The notes: generated by a model not told the origin, from the letters alone. A DNA stretch of 64,000 nucleotides from Halorhabdus rudnickae (GCF_900880625.1 NZ_CAAHFB010000001.1:868001-932000); one strand, 5' to 3'. Counted from the stretch's first letter, positions 42,822 to 51,017 are shown. Made by a program: numbers and translations.

Positions 42822-43145
42822 ATGGTGGAATTTAGCCTGCCACAGATCGGTCTCGAACTGGGGGGCGGTGCGCTCATCGGTGCCGTGATCGGCTTCGCGG
42901 CCAAGAAGCTCGCAAAACTCATCGCGATCATCATCGGTCTCGAACTTGCGCTGTTCAAGTTCCTCGAAACCCGCGGCATCCTGAGCGTCAACTGGGACGC
43001 TATCGGCGGCGCAGCCGGCAACGCGACGGCGGCGGCCGGAGACGGTGGATCCCAGGTCAACGGTTACCTGATGAGCCTGCTCGCGACGCTTCCGCTCGGG
43101 GCCGGCTTCACCGGCGGCTTTCTGTTAGCCTTTAAGAAAGCCTGA
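42822..43145 (+). CDS. FUN14-family membrane protein
   Basis: 107 residues. A glycine-rich first helix (LGGGALIGAVIGFAAKKLAKL), a second membrane helix with LIAIIIGLELALFKFLE, and a C-terminal glycine-rich helix (LPLGAGFTGGFLLAFKKA) match the FUN14 family. The eukaryotic FUNDC1 relative is a mitophagy receptor; archaeal function is unknown. The promoter element CCTTAACC lies about 30 bases upstream of the ATG, giving a leaderless transcript. Confidence 0.85.
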   Translation: MVEFSLPQIGLELGGGALIGAVIGFAAKKLAKLIAIIIGLELALFKFLETRGILSVNWDAIGGAAGNATAAAGDGGSQVNGYLMSLLATLPLGAGFTGGFLLAFKKA

Positions 43146-43552
43146 GCGGACACAGGCCGAGATAAAGAAAGTCAACAAATAGGAATCACAGCGCCAATGA
43201 ATTTTATTAATAGTTTGAACTAGATTAGAATCCAATAATATACAATGGAGAGATTGCATTTAATATTGGAGATACTACGAATCCGCACTCAGAGGTCTGG
43301 AAACCAGTCCATTTGGGGTTTTAGCGGGTATCGGCGGATATTCATCACGATATAGTACAAGTAGATCCCGCGCGGACGGCGCGAGGACGGTTCCAATCAG
43401 AACGGCTGTGACGACGATCCCGTAGGTCGCCAGGGATTACCCCGTCGCACCTTGTGTCAGTTGACATGCTAGCAACACTGGCTGGCAGTCTGACGAACAA
43501 AGAATGGATTCATTTCGGAGATTCTGAACGAAAGACGGGGTCGAAAAACCCT
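43146..43552. other. AT-rich gap with a possible gene remnant
   Basis: The left part (43150-43270) is unusually AT-rich with several TATA-like stretches. The middle holds the membrane-protein-like fragment described at 43275-43436. The rest shows nothing recognisable. No RNA gene or clear repeat is seen. Confidence 0.45.
43275..43436 (-). pseudogene. Possible C-terminal remnant of a membrane protein
   Basis: A 53-codon stretch between two stops reads SLATYGIVVTAVLIGTVLAP and ends YPPIPAKTPNGLVSRPLSADS. It has one hydrophobic helix followed by a Pro-rich polar tail, as at the end of a membrane protein, but lacks a start codon and is preceded by an in-frame stop. The likely meaning is a decayed gene; chance is not excluded. 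Confidence 0.25.
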
Positions 43553-44473
43553 TTAGACCGTGCCGTCGGTCTCAGAGACGGCGTCGACCGGGAGTTCGAA
43601 CAGCCGTGTGCCACAGTCCACACAGGAAACTGTGGCGACCTCGTACTCGTGACAGCACGATGTCGTCGTCTCGGTGTCGAAAGCGGTCCGGCCCGCACAG
43701 GCCGGACAGCGATCGAGGTACAGTCGCAGTCCCCCGGCAAGTTGACTCCGTTCGGCAGCCGAGAGACGTGCCCACGCGTCGGCGCGTTCGGCCAGGACGC
43801 GACAGGCCGCCAGATCGGCGACCAATGCCGGCCGGGACTCCCACTGGGCGAGCAGCCGATCGTCCCGATAGACCCGCACCGCCCCGGACGTTTCCTGTAC
43901 CGAAACGTCACCCTCGACGGCGAAGACCGAAGTGATCACCGCCGAGAGTGGTTTCTCACCGATAGACTCGATCTCGCGATGCCAATCTTTTCCGAAGGTC
44001 TCGGCGAGTTCGAAATCCTCGCGAGACTCCGCCGGACGGAGCGCACCAAGTTCGCGGAGAAGGCCCTCGACATCCAGCTCCGAGTCGGTCCCGGCAGGTG
44101 CCCCGCTCTCAGGGTCCGCTTCGCCTACCCGCCGATCACGCCGAGATACCTCGACAGCTGCCTCCGCGGCTCCCGGCGTAGGATCCTTGCCGAACCAGCG
44201 GAGGACCCGTCCCGGCAGGTACCGCTTCGTGAGCGTCGGGGTTCGGGGAAGCAGGTACCCACGGAGCCAGATCTGGACGCCACAGACGACGAGGATGGCG
44301 ACCTCGACGGCGAAAGCGAGCCACAACGATCGATCGAGGGTGAGCAGTCCCACGAAGGCGATCATCCCGATCAGCAGGGCAAACATAGCGTTGACCACAG
44401 TACACGCCAGACATCGGTTCTCGCCTGTGTATTCCGGCTTGCGATACCGGTCGACGATCGACAGGGGAACCAT
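43553..44473 (-). CDS. Membrane protein with C-terminal zinc ribbon, vitamin K epoxide reductase-like N-terminus uncertain
   Basis: 306 residues. Two membrane helices (about 27-45 and 50-70) follow a short N-terminus with CLAC near residue 22. A long acidic cytoplasmic region follows, and the C-terminus carries CPAC and CVDC pairs (DRCPACAGR and VSCVDCGTRLFEL) plus a CC pair, a likely zinc ribbon. I do not recognise a named family and assign no function. The N-terminal cysteine pair next to the membrane could also be a redox or metal site. It stands alone, upstream of the SBDS-proteasome cluster. Confidence 0.65.
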   Translation of the reverse strand: MVPLSIVDRYRKPEYTGENRCLACTVVNAMFALLIGMIAFVGLLTLDRSLWLAFAVEVAILVVCGVQIWLRGYLLPRTPTLTKRYLPGRVLRWFGKDPTPGAAEAAVEVSRRDRRVGEADPESGAPAGTDSELDVEGLLRELGALRPAESREDFELAETFGKDWHREIESIGEKPLSAVITSVFAVEGDVSVQETSGAVRVYRDDRLLAQWESRPALVADLAACRVLAERADAWARLSAAERSQLAGGLRLYLDRCPACAGRTAFDTETTTSCCHEYEVATVSCVDCGTRLFELPVDAVSETDGTV

Positions 44474-44667
44474 TTTGGCGGGATAGACAGCAGCTACCTA
44501 ATTAATCCTCCGGACCGTTCATCGGGTCCAGAGGGCAAGTGCCGTCGCAAACGAGTCATTACGCGTCTGAACGAGCGCCACAGATTCGGCCGGAAAGAGC
44601 AGCGCAGGCCAAGCGGAAGCGAATCCACAGCGCACCCACACTCGACATAGCGGGGTCGTAACCGTCC

Positions 44668-45393
44668 TCAGCGCGTTTTGATGTCGTCTTCGTCTTTGAT
44701 GATGCGAGTCTCGGCCTCGCCGCCGGAGACCTCGTTGGCGAGTTCGTAGAAGTCGTTCTGTAAGCCCGCCGGGAACGTCACCACGCCGACCCAGGAGCCG
44801 TCAGCCTGCCACTCCTCGCGTTCGAGATCGCCGAACTCGCGGATCTTTGCTTGCCCACTGCCCGCGTTCTCCGCCGGGAGTTGCACCGCCACGGTCACTT
44901 CGTCGAAGCGAATCGGGATCACGGGCCGCAGGGCTTCCAGGGCGTCCTCGACCTGGTTCTCGACGGGTTCCATCGGATCGACCTGGAAGCCGGCCTCTTC
45001 GAGGGCGTTCTCGATCCGGTCGGGCGGATGCGGGGCGTCGTCCATCTGCGGGTTGACAGCGTTGCGTGTGATCCGCTGGACGAGTTCGCGGTGCTTGCGT
45101 TCCTGCATCTCGCGGCGCTGCTCGGCGGTGATCTGGATCTCGCCCTCGCGGACGACCTCGGGGATGATCTCGAGTGGATCGGTTGTGTCGAAAACCTCCT
45201 CCAGTGCGTTCTCCGGCGGTCGGTCCCCCCGAGAGGCGTTCTCGAAGACGTCCTCAGCAGCGATGACGTCCTCGAGTTCGCCCTCGAAATCGCCGCGTTT
45301 GATCGCTAAAGCCGCGTCGGGATCGAGCAGTACCTCGAAACGCTCGCCGTGAGATTCCAGGCGAGCCGTCACAGCCTCGTCAAGCGATATCAT
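44668..45393 (-). CDS. Ribosome maturation factor SBDS/Sdo1
   Basis: 241 residues from ATG at 45393 (MISLDEAVTARLESHGERFEVLLDPDAA). Three domains of SBDS are seen: the FYSH domain (1-90), the helical middle (about 105-165, TAEQRREMQERKHRELVQRITRNAVNPQ) and the ferredoxin-like C-terminus. The segment TRNAVNPQMDDAPHPPDRIENALEEAG is the family hallmark. It helps release the anti-association factor aIF6 from the large ribosomal subunit. It follows psmA, the order usual in archaea (proteasome, SBDS, exosome-region genes). Confidence 0.93.
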   Translation of the reverse strand: MISLDEAVTARLESHGERFEVLLDPDAALAIKRGDFEGELEDVIAAEDVFENASRGDRPPENALEEVFDTTDPLEIIPEVVREGEIQITAEQRREMQERKHRELVQRITRNAVNPQMDDAPHPPDRIENALEEAGFQVDPMEPVENQVEDALEALRPVIPIRFDEVTVAVQLPAENAGSGQAKIREFGDLEREEWQADGSWVGVVTFPAGLQNDFYELANEVSGGEAETRIIKDEDDIKTR

Positions 45394-45472
45394 GCCGAAA
45401 GCTACAGGATCCCAGGACAAAGGTGTTTCCGAATACTATGAACGGACGCCAAAACCGATGGCACGCGCGTCC

Positions 45473-45550
45473 TCAGAAGCGTCCCGGCGTGTTGTTTGAC
45501 TCGGGCCATTCGTCCGCTGACTCGTCACTCTCCGCGTCGTCCGACCCGGG
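45473..45550 (-). other. In-frame coding-like extension after the psmA stop
   Basis: Directly after the psmA stop (45551-45553) the same frame stays open for 25 codons (PGSDDAESDESADEW, then PESNNTPGRF) to a TGA at 45473-45475. DDAESDESADE repeats the tail inside psmA (NDAESDESADE). The DNA repeat is 45509-45540 against 45578-45609, 31 of 32 bases identical, period 69 bases, i.e. 23 codons. It looks like a duplicated acidic tail cut off by a stop. Confidence 0.6.
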
Positions 45551-46399
45551 TCACTCGTCGTCCGACTCGTCGGTCTCTTCGTCCGCTGACTCGTCACTCT
45601 CTGCGTCGTTCTCGTCGCCGTCCGCACCTTCCGACTCATTACCCTCCGCGTCGTCCGACTCGTTTTCCTCGGCGAGTATATCGAGGTCCTCGAGATAGGA
45701 CTCTTTCTCGTCGTCAGTGAGTTCGTGGAACTGAGCGTCCTCGACGCCGATGGTGGCGACGCCGATGCCGACCGGCGCGAGTTCGTCGTCGTTGACCGAG
45801 GCCAGCGCCGAGAGAGCCACCTTGACGCCTTCCTCAAGGCTCATTCCCTCGTCGTAATGGTTCTCGAGATACTCCCGGATATCACCCCGGTCGGCACCGA
45901 CAGCCAGGGCCTTCCACTCGTAGGGCGTCCCCGACGGGTCGGTCTCGTAGAGGCGGGGCTCGCCGTCGCTGACGCCCGCGATGATGAGCGCGACGCCGAA
46001 CGGTCGGGCACCGCCGATCTGGGTGTACTGCTGGATGTGGTCGGTGACCTCCTTGGTGAGCGTTTCGACGCCGATTGCCTCGCCGTACCGGAGCTGGTTG
46101 ATCTGGGCCTGTCGGCGCGCGAAGTCGATGAGCTGGCGGGCGTCAGCGACGTGGCCGGCGCTGGCGATGCCGATGTGATCGTCGGCCTTGTGAATCTTCT
46201 CGACGCTCGATCGTTCCATCAGCGGCGAACGGATCCGTTTGTCGACCGCCAGGACGACGCCGCCCTCCGTCCGGACGCCGATGCTTGCGGTCCCGCGCTT
46301 GACGGCCTCTCTCGCGTACTCGACCTGATAGAGTCGGCCGTCGGGAGAGAAGATGGTGATGCCGCGGTCGTAGGCCTGCTGTTGGGTTTGCCCTTGCAT
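45551..46399 (-). CDS. psmA: Proteasome alpha subunit
   Basis: 282 residues. The alpha-subunit N-terminus AYDRGITIFSPDGRLYQVEYAREAVKRG is complete, with the gate region YDR, followed by the Ntn-type sandwich and GVALIIAGVSDGEPRLYETDPSG. No catalytic N-terminal threonine, as expected for alpha. The last 40 residues are almost all Asp/Glu/Ser. The alpha ring gates the 20S proteasome and docks PAN ATPases. Start is 3 bases after the rnp2 stop; operon with methyltransferase and rnp2, then SBDS. Confidence 0.95.
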   Translation of the reverse strand: MQGQTQQQAYDRGITIFSPDGRLYQVEYAREAVKRGTASIGVRTEGGVVLAVDKRIRSPLMERSSVEKIHKADDHIGIASAGHVADARQLIDFARRQAQINQLRYGEAIGVETLTKEVTDHIQQYTQIGGARPFGVALIIAGVSDGEPRLYETDPSGTPYEWKALAVGADRGDIREYLENHYDEGMSLEEGVKVALSALASVNDDELAPVGIGVATIGVEDAQFHELTDDEKESYLEDLDILAEENESDDAEGNESEGADGDENDAESDESADEETDESDDE

Positions 46400-46401
46400 A
46401 G

Positions 46402-46881
46402 TTACGAGATATCACGTTGCGTCGCCCCGACGAACCCCTCGCCGACTCGCACGTCGACGCGGCCGTCTCGACTGTCCGCAGGCCGCTTGGCGCCCTCGAA
46501 GGCGACGTCGCCGTGCTCGATGGCTTCCCCCGGCCCTCCTAAATACTTTTCCTCACAGGCGCGTACGGTGCCGCTGACGCCCCGAACGCGCAGTCCGATC
46601 GGATTCCCATCGATCGCGTCAAGACACGTCAGCACGGCACGGGCATCGCTCTCCGCCCCTCGGCGCGTCCGGACGACCGCCGAGGCGGTCCCATCGGTGT
46701 AATCGAACCGCACGACCGAGAGATCGGTTTCGGCGGAGCCGACATCGCCAAGCAGGTTCTGGGCGGCGAACCAGAGGTGACGCTGGAAGTCCCGACGGTC
46801 GATCGCGGCACCCGGCCATGTTTCGATACCGACCGCGAGGTATCGCCAGCGCTGGCGGACGTGCTTGGGCAGCGGGTTCAT
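46402..46881 (-). CDS. rnp2: RNase P protein component 2 (Rpp14/Pop5)
   Basis: 159 residues. The start MNPLPKHVRQRWRYLAVGIETWP and the later YTDGTASAVVRTRRGAESDARAVLTCLDAIDG, GVSGTVRACEEKYL match archaeal Rpp14/Pop5 (RRM-like fold). It pairs with Rpp30 to activate the RNase P catalytic RNA for tRNA 5' maturation. The chain has a 30-residue acidic/basic extension after the core. It overlaps the methyltransferase stop by four bases (ATGA) and precedes psmA, a conserved archaeal arrangement. Confidence 0.92.
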   Translation of the reverse strand: MNPLPKHVRQRWRYLAVGIETWPGAAIDRRDFQRHLWFAAQNLLGDVGSAETDLSVVRFDYTDGTASAVVRTRRGAESDARAVLTCLDAIDGNPIGLRVRGVSGTVRACEEKYLGGPGEAIEHGDVAFEGAKRPADSRDGRVDVRVGEGFVGATQRDIS

Positions 46882-47510
46882 GCGCTCTCGCTCTCCGGGG
46901 GTTCCGAGCGCTCGGCGACGAGGACGCCCACCTGCTCGTGAACGGGTTCGACGGCCGTCAGGGCGAAGCCCGCGTCGGTCAGCGCGTCGGCGAGGATCCC
47001 GACGGTCGCCGGGTCGTCCACTTCCGGCGAGTAGAACGGTTCGTCGGGATCGGCCTCCCCGAACAGCATCACGTCCCCGAGGACGAACCGGCGGGGTTCG
47101 AGCCCGGCGATCGTCTCGATGGCTTCGCGCTTGGCGTCGTCGTCGAGGTGATGCATCGCGAAGTTCGAGACCACCACGTCCACGGACCGATCGTCGGGGA
47201 CGTTCGGCTCGCGGAACCGCCCCTCACCGAACGTGACGGACTCGATCCCGCGTTCTGTGGCCTTCTCTCTGGCCTGTTCGAGCATCCCCTCGCTGATGTC
47301 CCGGCCGATCACGTCCCCATCCTCGTCGGCCAGCGCGAGCGCGATCGCCCCCGTTCCGGTTCCGAGGTCGAGCACGACGTCACCCGGTTCCGGCGCGGCG
47401 TGCTCGATCACGAGGTCGGCGGCCGCGCGATACTCCGGCGTCCCGTTCTCGTCGTAGGAGTCGGCCGCCCGATCGAAGCGGGCAGCGTGATCTTCCACCG
47501 ATCGTTTCAT
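46878..47510 (-). CDS. SAM-dependent methyltransferase
   Basis: 210 residues from ATG at 47510 (MKRSVEDHAARFDRAADSYDE). Class I Rossmann fold: motif I VVLDLGTGTGAIALAL, GRDISEGMLEQAREKA, VVVSNFAMHHLDDDAKREAI. It lies between rnp3 and rnp2 in the RNase P region, as in other haloarchaea, so a tRNA or rRNA target is conceivable, but small-molecule methylation is equally compatible. Coupled to rnp2 by ATGA. Confidence 0.85.
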   Translation of the reverse strand: MKRSVEDHAARFDRAADSYDENGTPEYRAAADLVIEHAAPEPGDVVLDLGTGTGAIALALADEDGDVIGRDISEGMLEQAREKATERGIESVTFGEGRFREPNVPDDRSVDVVVSNFAMHHLDDDAKREAIETIAGLEPRRFVLGDVMLFGEADPDEPFYSPEVDDPATVGILADALTDAGFALTAVEPVHEQVGVLVAERSEPPESESA

Positions 47511-47627
47511 ACCGGACCGTTGCGGACCGAGCAGTATCAAGGCCTCGGGACGACTTGGGTCTGTGCCACCCTACACTGACCCGCGACCACCGGAACGCTG
47601 AATGGGCCGGTCTCCATTGGCCAACGC

Positions 47628-48521
47628 ATGGAGTCACGCCACTTCTACGGGACGACGTTCGGACTCGTCGGCGCGGTGCTTGCGGTCGTGCAGGTGAGCC
47701 ACGCCGTCGAGCAGACCGACGTAGCGATCGCGATCGCCGTGGACGGCGTCCCGTTTGCCCTGCTCGGACTCTCGCTTTCGTTCGTGGGCTACTGGCTGGC
47801 GACCCACCCGGCGTTCGAACCCGACTTGCCCCGGATCGCCACCTGGGCACTCGGCGGCACCGTCCTGTTGGCGGCGGTGGCGGCACTGATACTGTTCAGT
47901 CAGCGCGTCGCAACGGGATCGCCCGGCCGGATCGCTTACGTCACCATCGATAGTGTAACCGTCGGGGCCGTCGCTGGAACGGTCGTCGGTCTCTACGACG
48001 CACAGGGCCAGCGCCACCTGCGGGAGCTAGAACGCGAACGCGACCGGACGGCGGCGTTCGCACGCAAGGCCGCAGATCTCAACAACTACGGCCGGGCGCT
48101 GGCCCAGGCCACCACCGTCGAGGAAGTGGGCGCTTACTGCATCGAAGGGCTCTCGGCGTTGCTCGATCACGACGAAACGGCGTTCGTCGAGGTGGACGCC
48201 GACACCGAACACGTCACGAGCAGTACTGTCACGACCGTCGAGGACGGGACGCTTCGATCGCTCGCCAGGACGGCTGCCGAAGACGACACTGTCGTTTCCC
48301 ACCGGGAAGATGAACTCCCGGAACCGACGGCGTCGGTGCTCACTGTCCGTCTGGAGAGCACGGCGTCGACGACCGGCATGCTGATCGCTGTCGGCGAGGG
48401 GACGGAACCGCTATCGACGGAGGACGAACAGTTGCTCGAACTGCTGGCGTCGCACGCCAGCATGGTGCTCGATCGGATCTACCGGGAGGAATCCGGCGGA
48501 GTCCTCGAGGAGCAGCACTGA
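47628..48521 (+). CDS. Membrane sensor with GAF domain, no kinase domain
   Basis: 297 residues. Four membrane helices in residues 1-130 (starting GTTFGLVGAVLAVVQVSHAV) are followed by a coiled helix (HLRELERERDRTAAFARKAADL) and a GAF domain (about 150-285). The architecture equals the sensor half of common haloarchaeal 4TM-GAF histidine kinases, but the chain ends after GAF with no HisKA or HATPase. It lies opposite in direction between rnp3 and the methyltransferase gene, breaking the RNase P operon. Either a truncated kinase or a stand-alone signal modulator. Confidence 0.75.
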   Translation: MESRHFYGTTFGLVGAVLAVVQVSHAVEQTDVAIAIAVDGVPFALLGLSLSFVGYWLATHPAFEPDLPRIATWALGGTVLLAAVAALILFSQRVATGSPGRIAYVTIDSVTVGAVAGTVVGLYDAQGQRHLRELERERDRTAAFARKAADLNNYGRALAQATTVEEVGAYCIEGLSALLDHDETAFVEVDADTEHVTSSTVTTVEDGTLRSLARTAAEDDTVVSHREDELPEPTASVLTVRLESTASTTGMLIAVGEGTEPLSTEDEQLLELLASHASMVLDRIYREESGGVLEEQH

Positions 48522-48527
48522 TCGGCC

Positions 48528-49235
48528 TTACTCGGAATCGTCATCTCGACCACGTCTGACGCCGGGTTCGACGAAGGCATCGCTCGCCCGGTCGCGGTTC
48601 CGCGTCGCAATATCTCCCCACGCCGAGAGTCCGGTTTCGACCCACGCCGCCGTGTAGCCCAGCGCCTCGCCGACGGCCACCAAATCCCGCGGCGCCCGCA
48701 ACTGGAGGTGACTGCTCGGATCGCCGCTGACGACGTAGGGGGCGTCGTACTCCACCAGCAGATCGTGCAGTTTTCCCAGATCCCGAAGCGCTTCGACACG
48801 TCGCCCGCCGTCGCTTCGCAGAACGTCCCGGAGGGACCACTCCAGATGGACGCCATTCTCGGCGGCTGTCTTCACCGTGACGTGATCGACGTCACCATCA
48901 CCGGCCAGCGGGTGAGCGAGAACGTCGACGGCCGGTTGTTCGACGGCGAATCGGTTCATGTCGGGATCGCCACCGTGGACCGCGACCAGCGTCCGGCGGT
49001 CCCGGTGGTTGCCGACGAACCCGCTCGCCCGAGAAGGATCCTCAGCCCGGATCTCTACGCCGTCGACGACATCGATCCCGTAGGTGTCCGCGATCCCCTC
49101 CCGATCGTCGTCAGGGAGGGCATCGCCGTGGTTGCGGATCACCAGGCCGTCGAAACCGTACTCGGCGGCCGTCAGGGCGAGTCTGGCGACGGTGCTGTCG
49201 CCGTCCGGTCGCGCGTGGACGGCAGCGTACATCAC
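48528..49235 (-). CDS. rnp3: RNase P protein component 3 (Rpp30)
   Basis: 235 residues. PHP-type TIM barrel of the Rpp30 family: YAAVHARPDGDSTVARLALTAAEYGFDGLVIRNHG, VDVLAHPLAGDGDVDHVTVKTAAENGVHLEWSL, YVVSGDPSSHLQLRAPRDLVAVGEALG. The metal sites of true PHP enzymes are incomplete, as usual in Rpp30, a structural subunit of RNase P. Two successive ATGs (49235, 49232) can start it. The stop is 7 bases from the convergent GAF gene. Confidence 0.92.
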   Translation of the reverse strand: MMYAAVHARPDGDSTVARLALTAAEYGFDGLVIRNHGDALPDDDREGIADTYGIDVVDGVEIRAEDPSRASGFVGNHRDRRTLVAVHGGDPDMNRFAVEQPAVDVLAHPLAGDGDVDHVTVKTAAENGVHLEWSLRDVLRSDGGRRVEALRDLGKLHDLLVEYDAPYVVSGDPSSHLQLRAPRDLVAVGEALGYTAAWVETGLSAWGDIATRNRDRASDAFVEPGVRRGRDDDSE

Positions 49236-49318
49236 AGTCTCCCGTGCTCGTCCATTAGAGACCCTCGCGTTCGTGTATCATGATTCCACGATCCCGTCCA
49301 TCACAGTCCTCACCGCCG

Positions 49319-49750
49319 TCACAGTTCTTCGAGCGTCTCCCGGACGTGTTCGATCGCCCGGTCCTTCTCGGCGGGATAGGCTTCGACCTTTCCCCGGAGC
49401 GTGATCCCGTCGCCGCGTTCGACGCGCCCCTCGAAAGCGGCCTGTTTCGAGAGCGTCAAGAAGAACGAACAGTTCTCGTCGACCCGCTCGTCGAGTTCGC
49501 CGAGCAGTCGTTCTCGCTCGTCTGCTTCGAGCGACGCTACTTTCGAAAGGACGTGTCTCACCTCGTCGGCCCGTTCCAGCCGCGTCGACAGCACCAGGAT
49601 CCGATCACCGTGATGGCCCTCGGTCTCGACGCGCTCGACGGGCGCGTCTTCGGGGAGGAACGTCCGGAGTGCGTCCTCGACGCGGGCCTCGTCCTCGGTG
49701 GCGTAACAGAACGTCCGCAGGTCGACGTAGTGGAACGGTACGGAAGCCAT
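49319..49750 (-). CDS. RNA-binding protein (COG1325 type, exosome-region protein)
   Basis: 143 residues from ATG at 49750 (MASVPFHYVDLRTFCYATEDEARVEDALRTFLP). The pattern matches the archaeal RNA-binding family often called a predicted exosome subunit, with EGHHGDRILVLSTRLERADEVRHVL in the middle and RGKVEAYPAEK near the end. Related to RPL5/L5-type RNA-binding folds. It lies upstream of rnp3 with an 83-base gap, which is the normal archaeal neighbourhood (often with rpl15e, not seen here). Four bases after the KOW-like gene. Confidence 0.8.
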   Translation of the reverse strand: MASVPFHYVDLRTFCYATEDEARVEDALRTFLPEDAPVERVETEGHHGDRILVLSTRLERADEVRHVLSKVASLEADERERLLGELDERVDENCSFFLTLSKQAAFEGRVERGDGITLRGKVEAYPAEKDRAIEHVRETLEEL

Positions 49751-49754
49751 CCGG

Positions 49755-49982
49755 TCAGGCGTCGGCCTCTTCGTCCTCGTCCGCCTGTTCGTCCGCCAGA
49801 TCCTCCTCGGCGGCCTCCAGGGAGTCCTCGGGAACGCCCTGTTCGCGGCCGTCCTCGAACTCGACGGTGTAGGTCGCGTCGCCAAACATCGTCTCCATGA
49901 TCTGGGTGACCCTGCCCGTCTCGCCGTCGTACTCACTGTGCTCGTCGTGAAGCGTGACCGCATCGTCTTCTTCGAATGCCAT
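49755..49982 (-). CDS. Small SH3/KOW-like acidic protein
   Basis: 75 residues. The first 50 (DDAVTLHDEHSEYDGETGRVTQIMETMFGDATYTVEFEDGREQGVPEDSL) read as a small beta barrel of the KOW/SH3 sort, with G-x-V-T-Q-I turn; the rest is acidic and helical. Such barrels bind RNA or protein. No family is assigned. Its stop is 4 bases before the COG1325 gene, so it probably heads the RNase P/proteasome transcript. Confidence 0.65.
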   Translation of the reverse strand: MAFEEDDAVTLHDEHSEYDGETGRVTQIMETMFGDATYTVEFEDGREQGVPEDSLEAAEEDLADEQADEDEEADA

Positions 49983-50136
49983 GTGGCCTGCTACTGGACT
50001 GGCGACTAAAAAACGACTGATTCGGGTGTCGAAGACTTATGCCGGAGACAACCGAAGGGGAACGTATGATTCCCCCGACCAGCGACACCGGACCCGCGGA
50101 TCGCGTCGGAACGCTTGCCCGGCCGAACCTGGACGG

Positions 50137-50697
50137 ATGACCGTCGTCGACAACCTGTGGTATCGCGCAGAGGAGGCCCAGCAAGCGGCCGAACAGACCC
50201 ATCACCGCCTCCTTGAGGATGCCGAGAGTCCGACGGCGTTTACCCGGACGCGGTATATCTCTCGCCCCCGCTTCGAGACGATCACCGATCGGATCTGTGA
50301 GAACGGCCTCCCCTACGGTGCCCACACTGTCGTCCACGACGGGGAGCGACTGCTGTTGGTCCGCCACGAGGCGGTCGGCAAGTGGGTTCTCCCGGGCGGT
50401 GAGGTGAACAACGGGGAAACGTTCCGGGAGGCCGCCGAGCGCGAACTGCGAGAAGAAGCGGGCATCGAAGGGACCTATCGCGGGGTGGCGCTGCTCGGCC
50501 GAGTGGAGTTCTACTGTGACGAGTACGAGACGTGGGGCGTGCTCCCGATCTACGAGGCCGAAGCAGCGGAGACGACGCTGACCGTCGAAGACCCCGACGC
50601 CGAGATCACCGACGCCGACTGGTTCGAGTCGCTCCCGGAGGATACACGTGATCGAGACGTACTGACGCAGTGGCGTGATCGCAATCTGGCGGAGTGA
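50137..50697 (+). CDS. Nudix hydrolase
   Basis: 186 residues from ATG 50137. An N-terminal helix (WYRAEEAQQAAEQTHHRLLEDA) precedes the Nudix domain. The Nudix box is GGEVNNGETFREAAERELREEAGI, matching G-x5-E-x7-REUxEExGU with all catalytic glutamates. These enzymes hydrolyse nucleoside diphosphate derivatives; the substrate is open. The last 36 coding bases before the stop are repeated just downstream. Divergent from the KOW-like gene. Confidence 0.9.
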   Translation: MTVVDNLWYRAEEAQQAAEQTHHRLLEDAESPTAFTRTRYISRPRFETITDRICENGLPYGAHTVVHDGERLLLVRHEAVGKWVLPGGEVNNGETFREAAERELREEAGIEGTYRGVALLGRVEFYCDEYETWGVLPIYEAEAAETTLTVEDPDAEITDADWFESLPEDTRDRDVLTQWRDRNLAE

Positions 50698-50735
50698 ATG
50701 TACTGACGCAGTGGCGTGATCGAAATCTGGCGGAG
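50659..50735. repeat. Tandem repeat of the Nudix gene 3' end
   Basis: A 36-base block starting GTACTGACGCAGTGGCGTGA occurs at 50659-50694 inside the gene and again at 50700-50735 after the stop, with one mismatch and a five-base spacer containing the stop (period 41). The second copy reads through into the intergenic sequence. It does not code in frame. Confidence 0.88.
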
Positions 50736-50865
50736 CGAGCAGCCGAGAAACGGGATAGCGCTCGCTACCAGACAACAACGAAAACGGGGATAGATCCCCA
50801 ACCGACCCCCACCAGCGGGCCGTTCGCGCGCCGAAACGCGGATACTGTACGATAGATTGCGGGGA

Positions 50866-50943
50866 CTACCTCTGGACCTTCTTGGCAGCCGCCACGGCGA
50901 GGGCGGCGACCAGCAGGACGACCAGAACTTTCTTCTTGGACAT
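50866..50943 (-). CDS. 25-residue membrane peptide
   Basis: ATG at 50943 opens MSKKKVLVVLLVAALAVAAA, ending KKVQR. It has a lysine-rich start, one hydrophobic helix and a basic end, like a minimal membrane protein. It lies about 75 bases downstream of pyrI on the same strand, so it could be the last gene of the pyrBI transcript. Because it is so short, support is composition and position; no family is known to me. Confidence 0.5.
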   Translation of the reverse strand: MSKKKVLVVLLVAALAVAAAKKVQR

Positions 50944-51017
50944 CAAGTGGTCGTTCAATCTAAACGGACAAAAACTTTCTTCCTCCCGTCCCGGACAGGA
51001 CCGAAACCCGCGGCAGG

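Noticed and set aside
43454-44650. A 398-codon plus-strand frame over the zinc-ribbon membrane protein
   Set aside because: Composition is typical of a shadow frame; the minus-strand protein has membrane helices, CxxC pairs and normal acidic composition.
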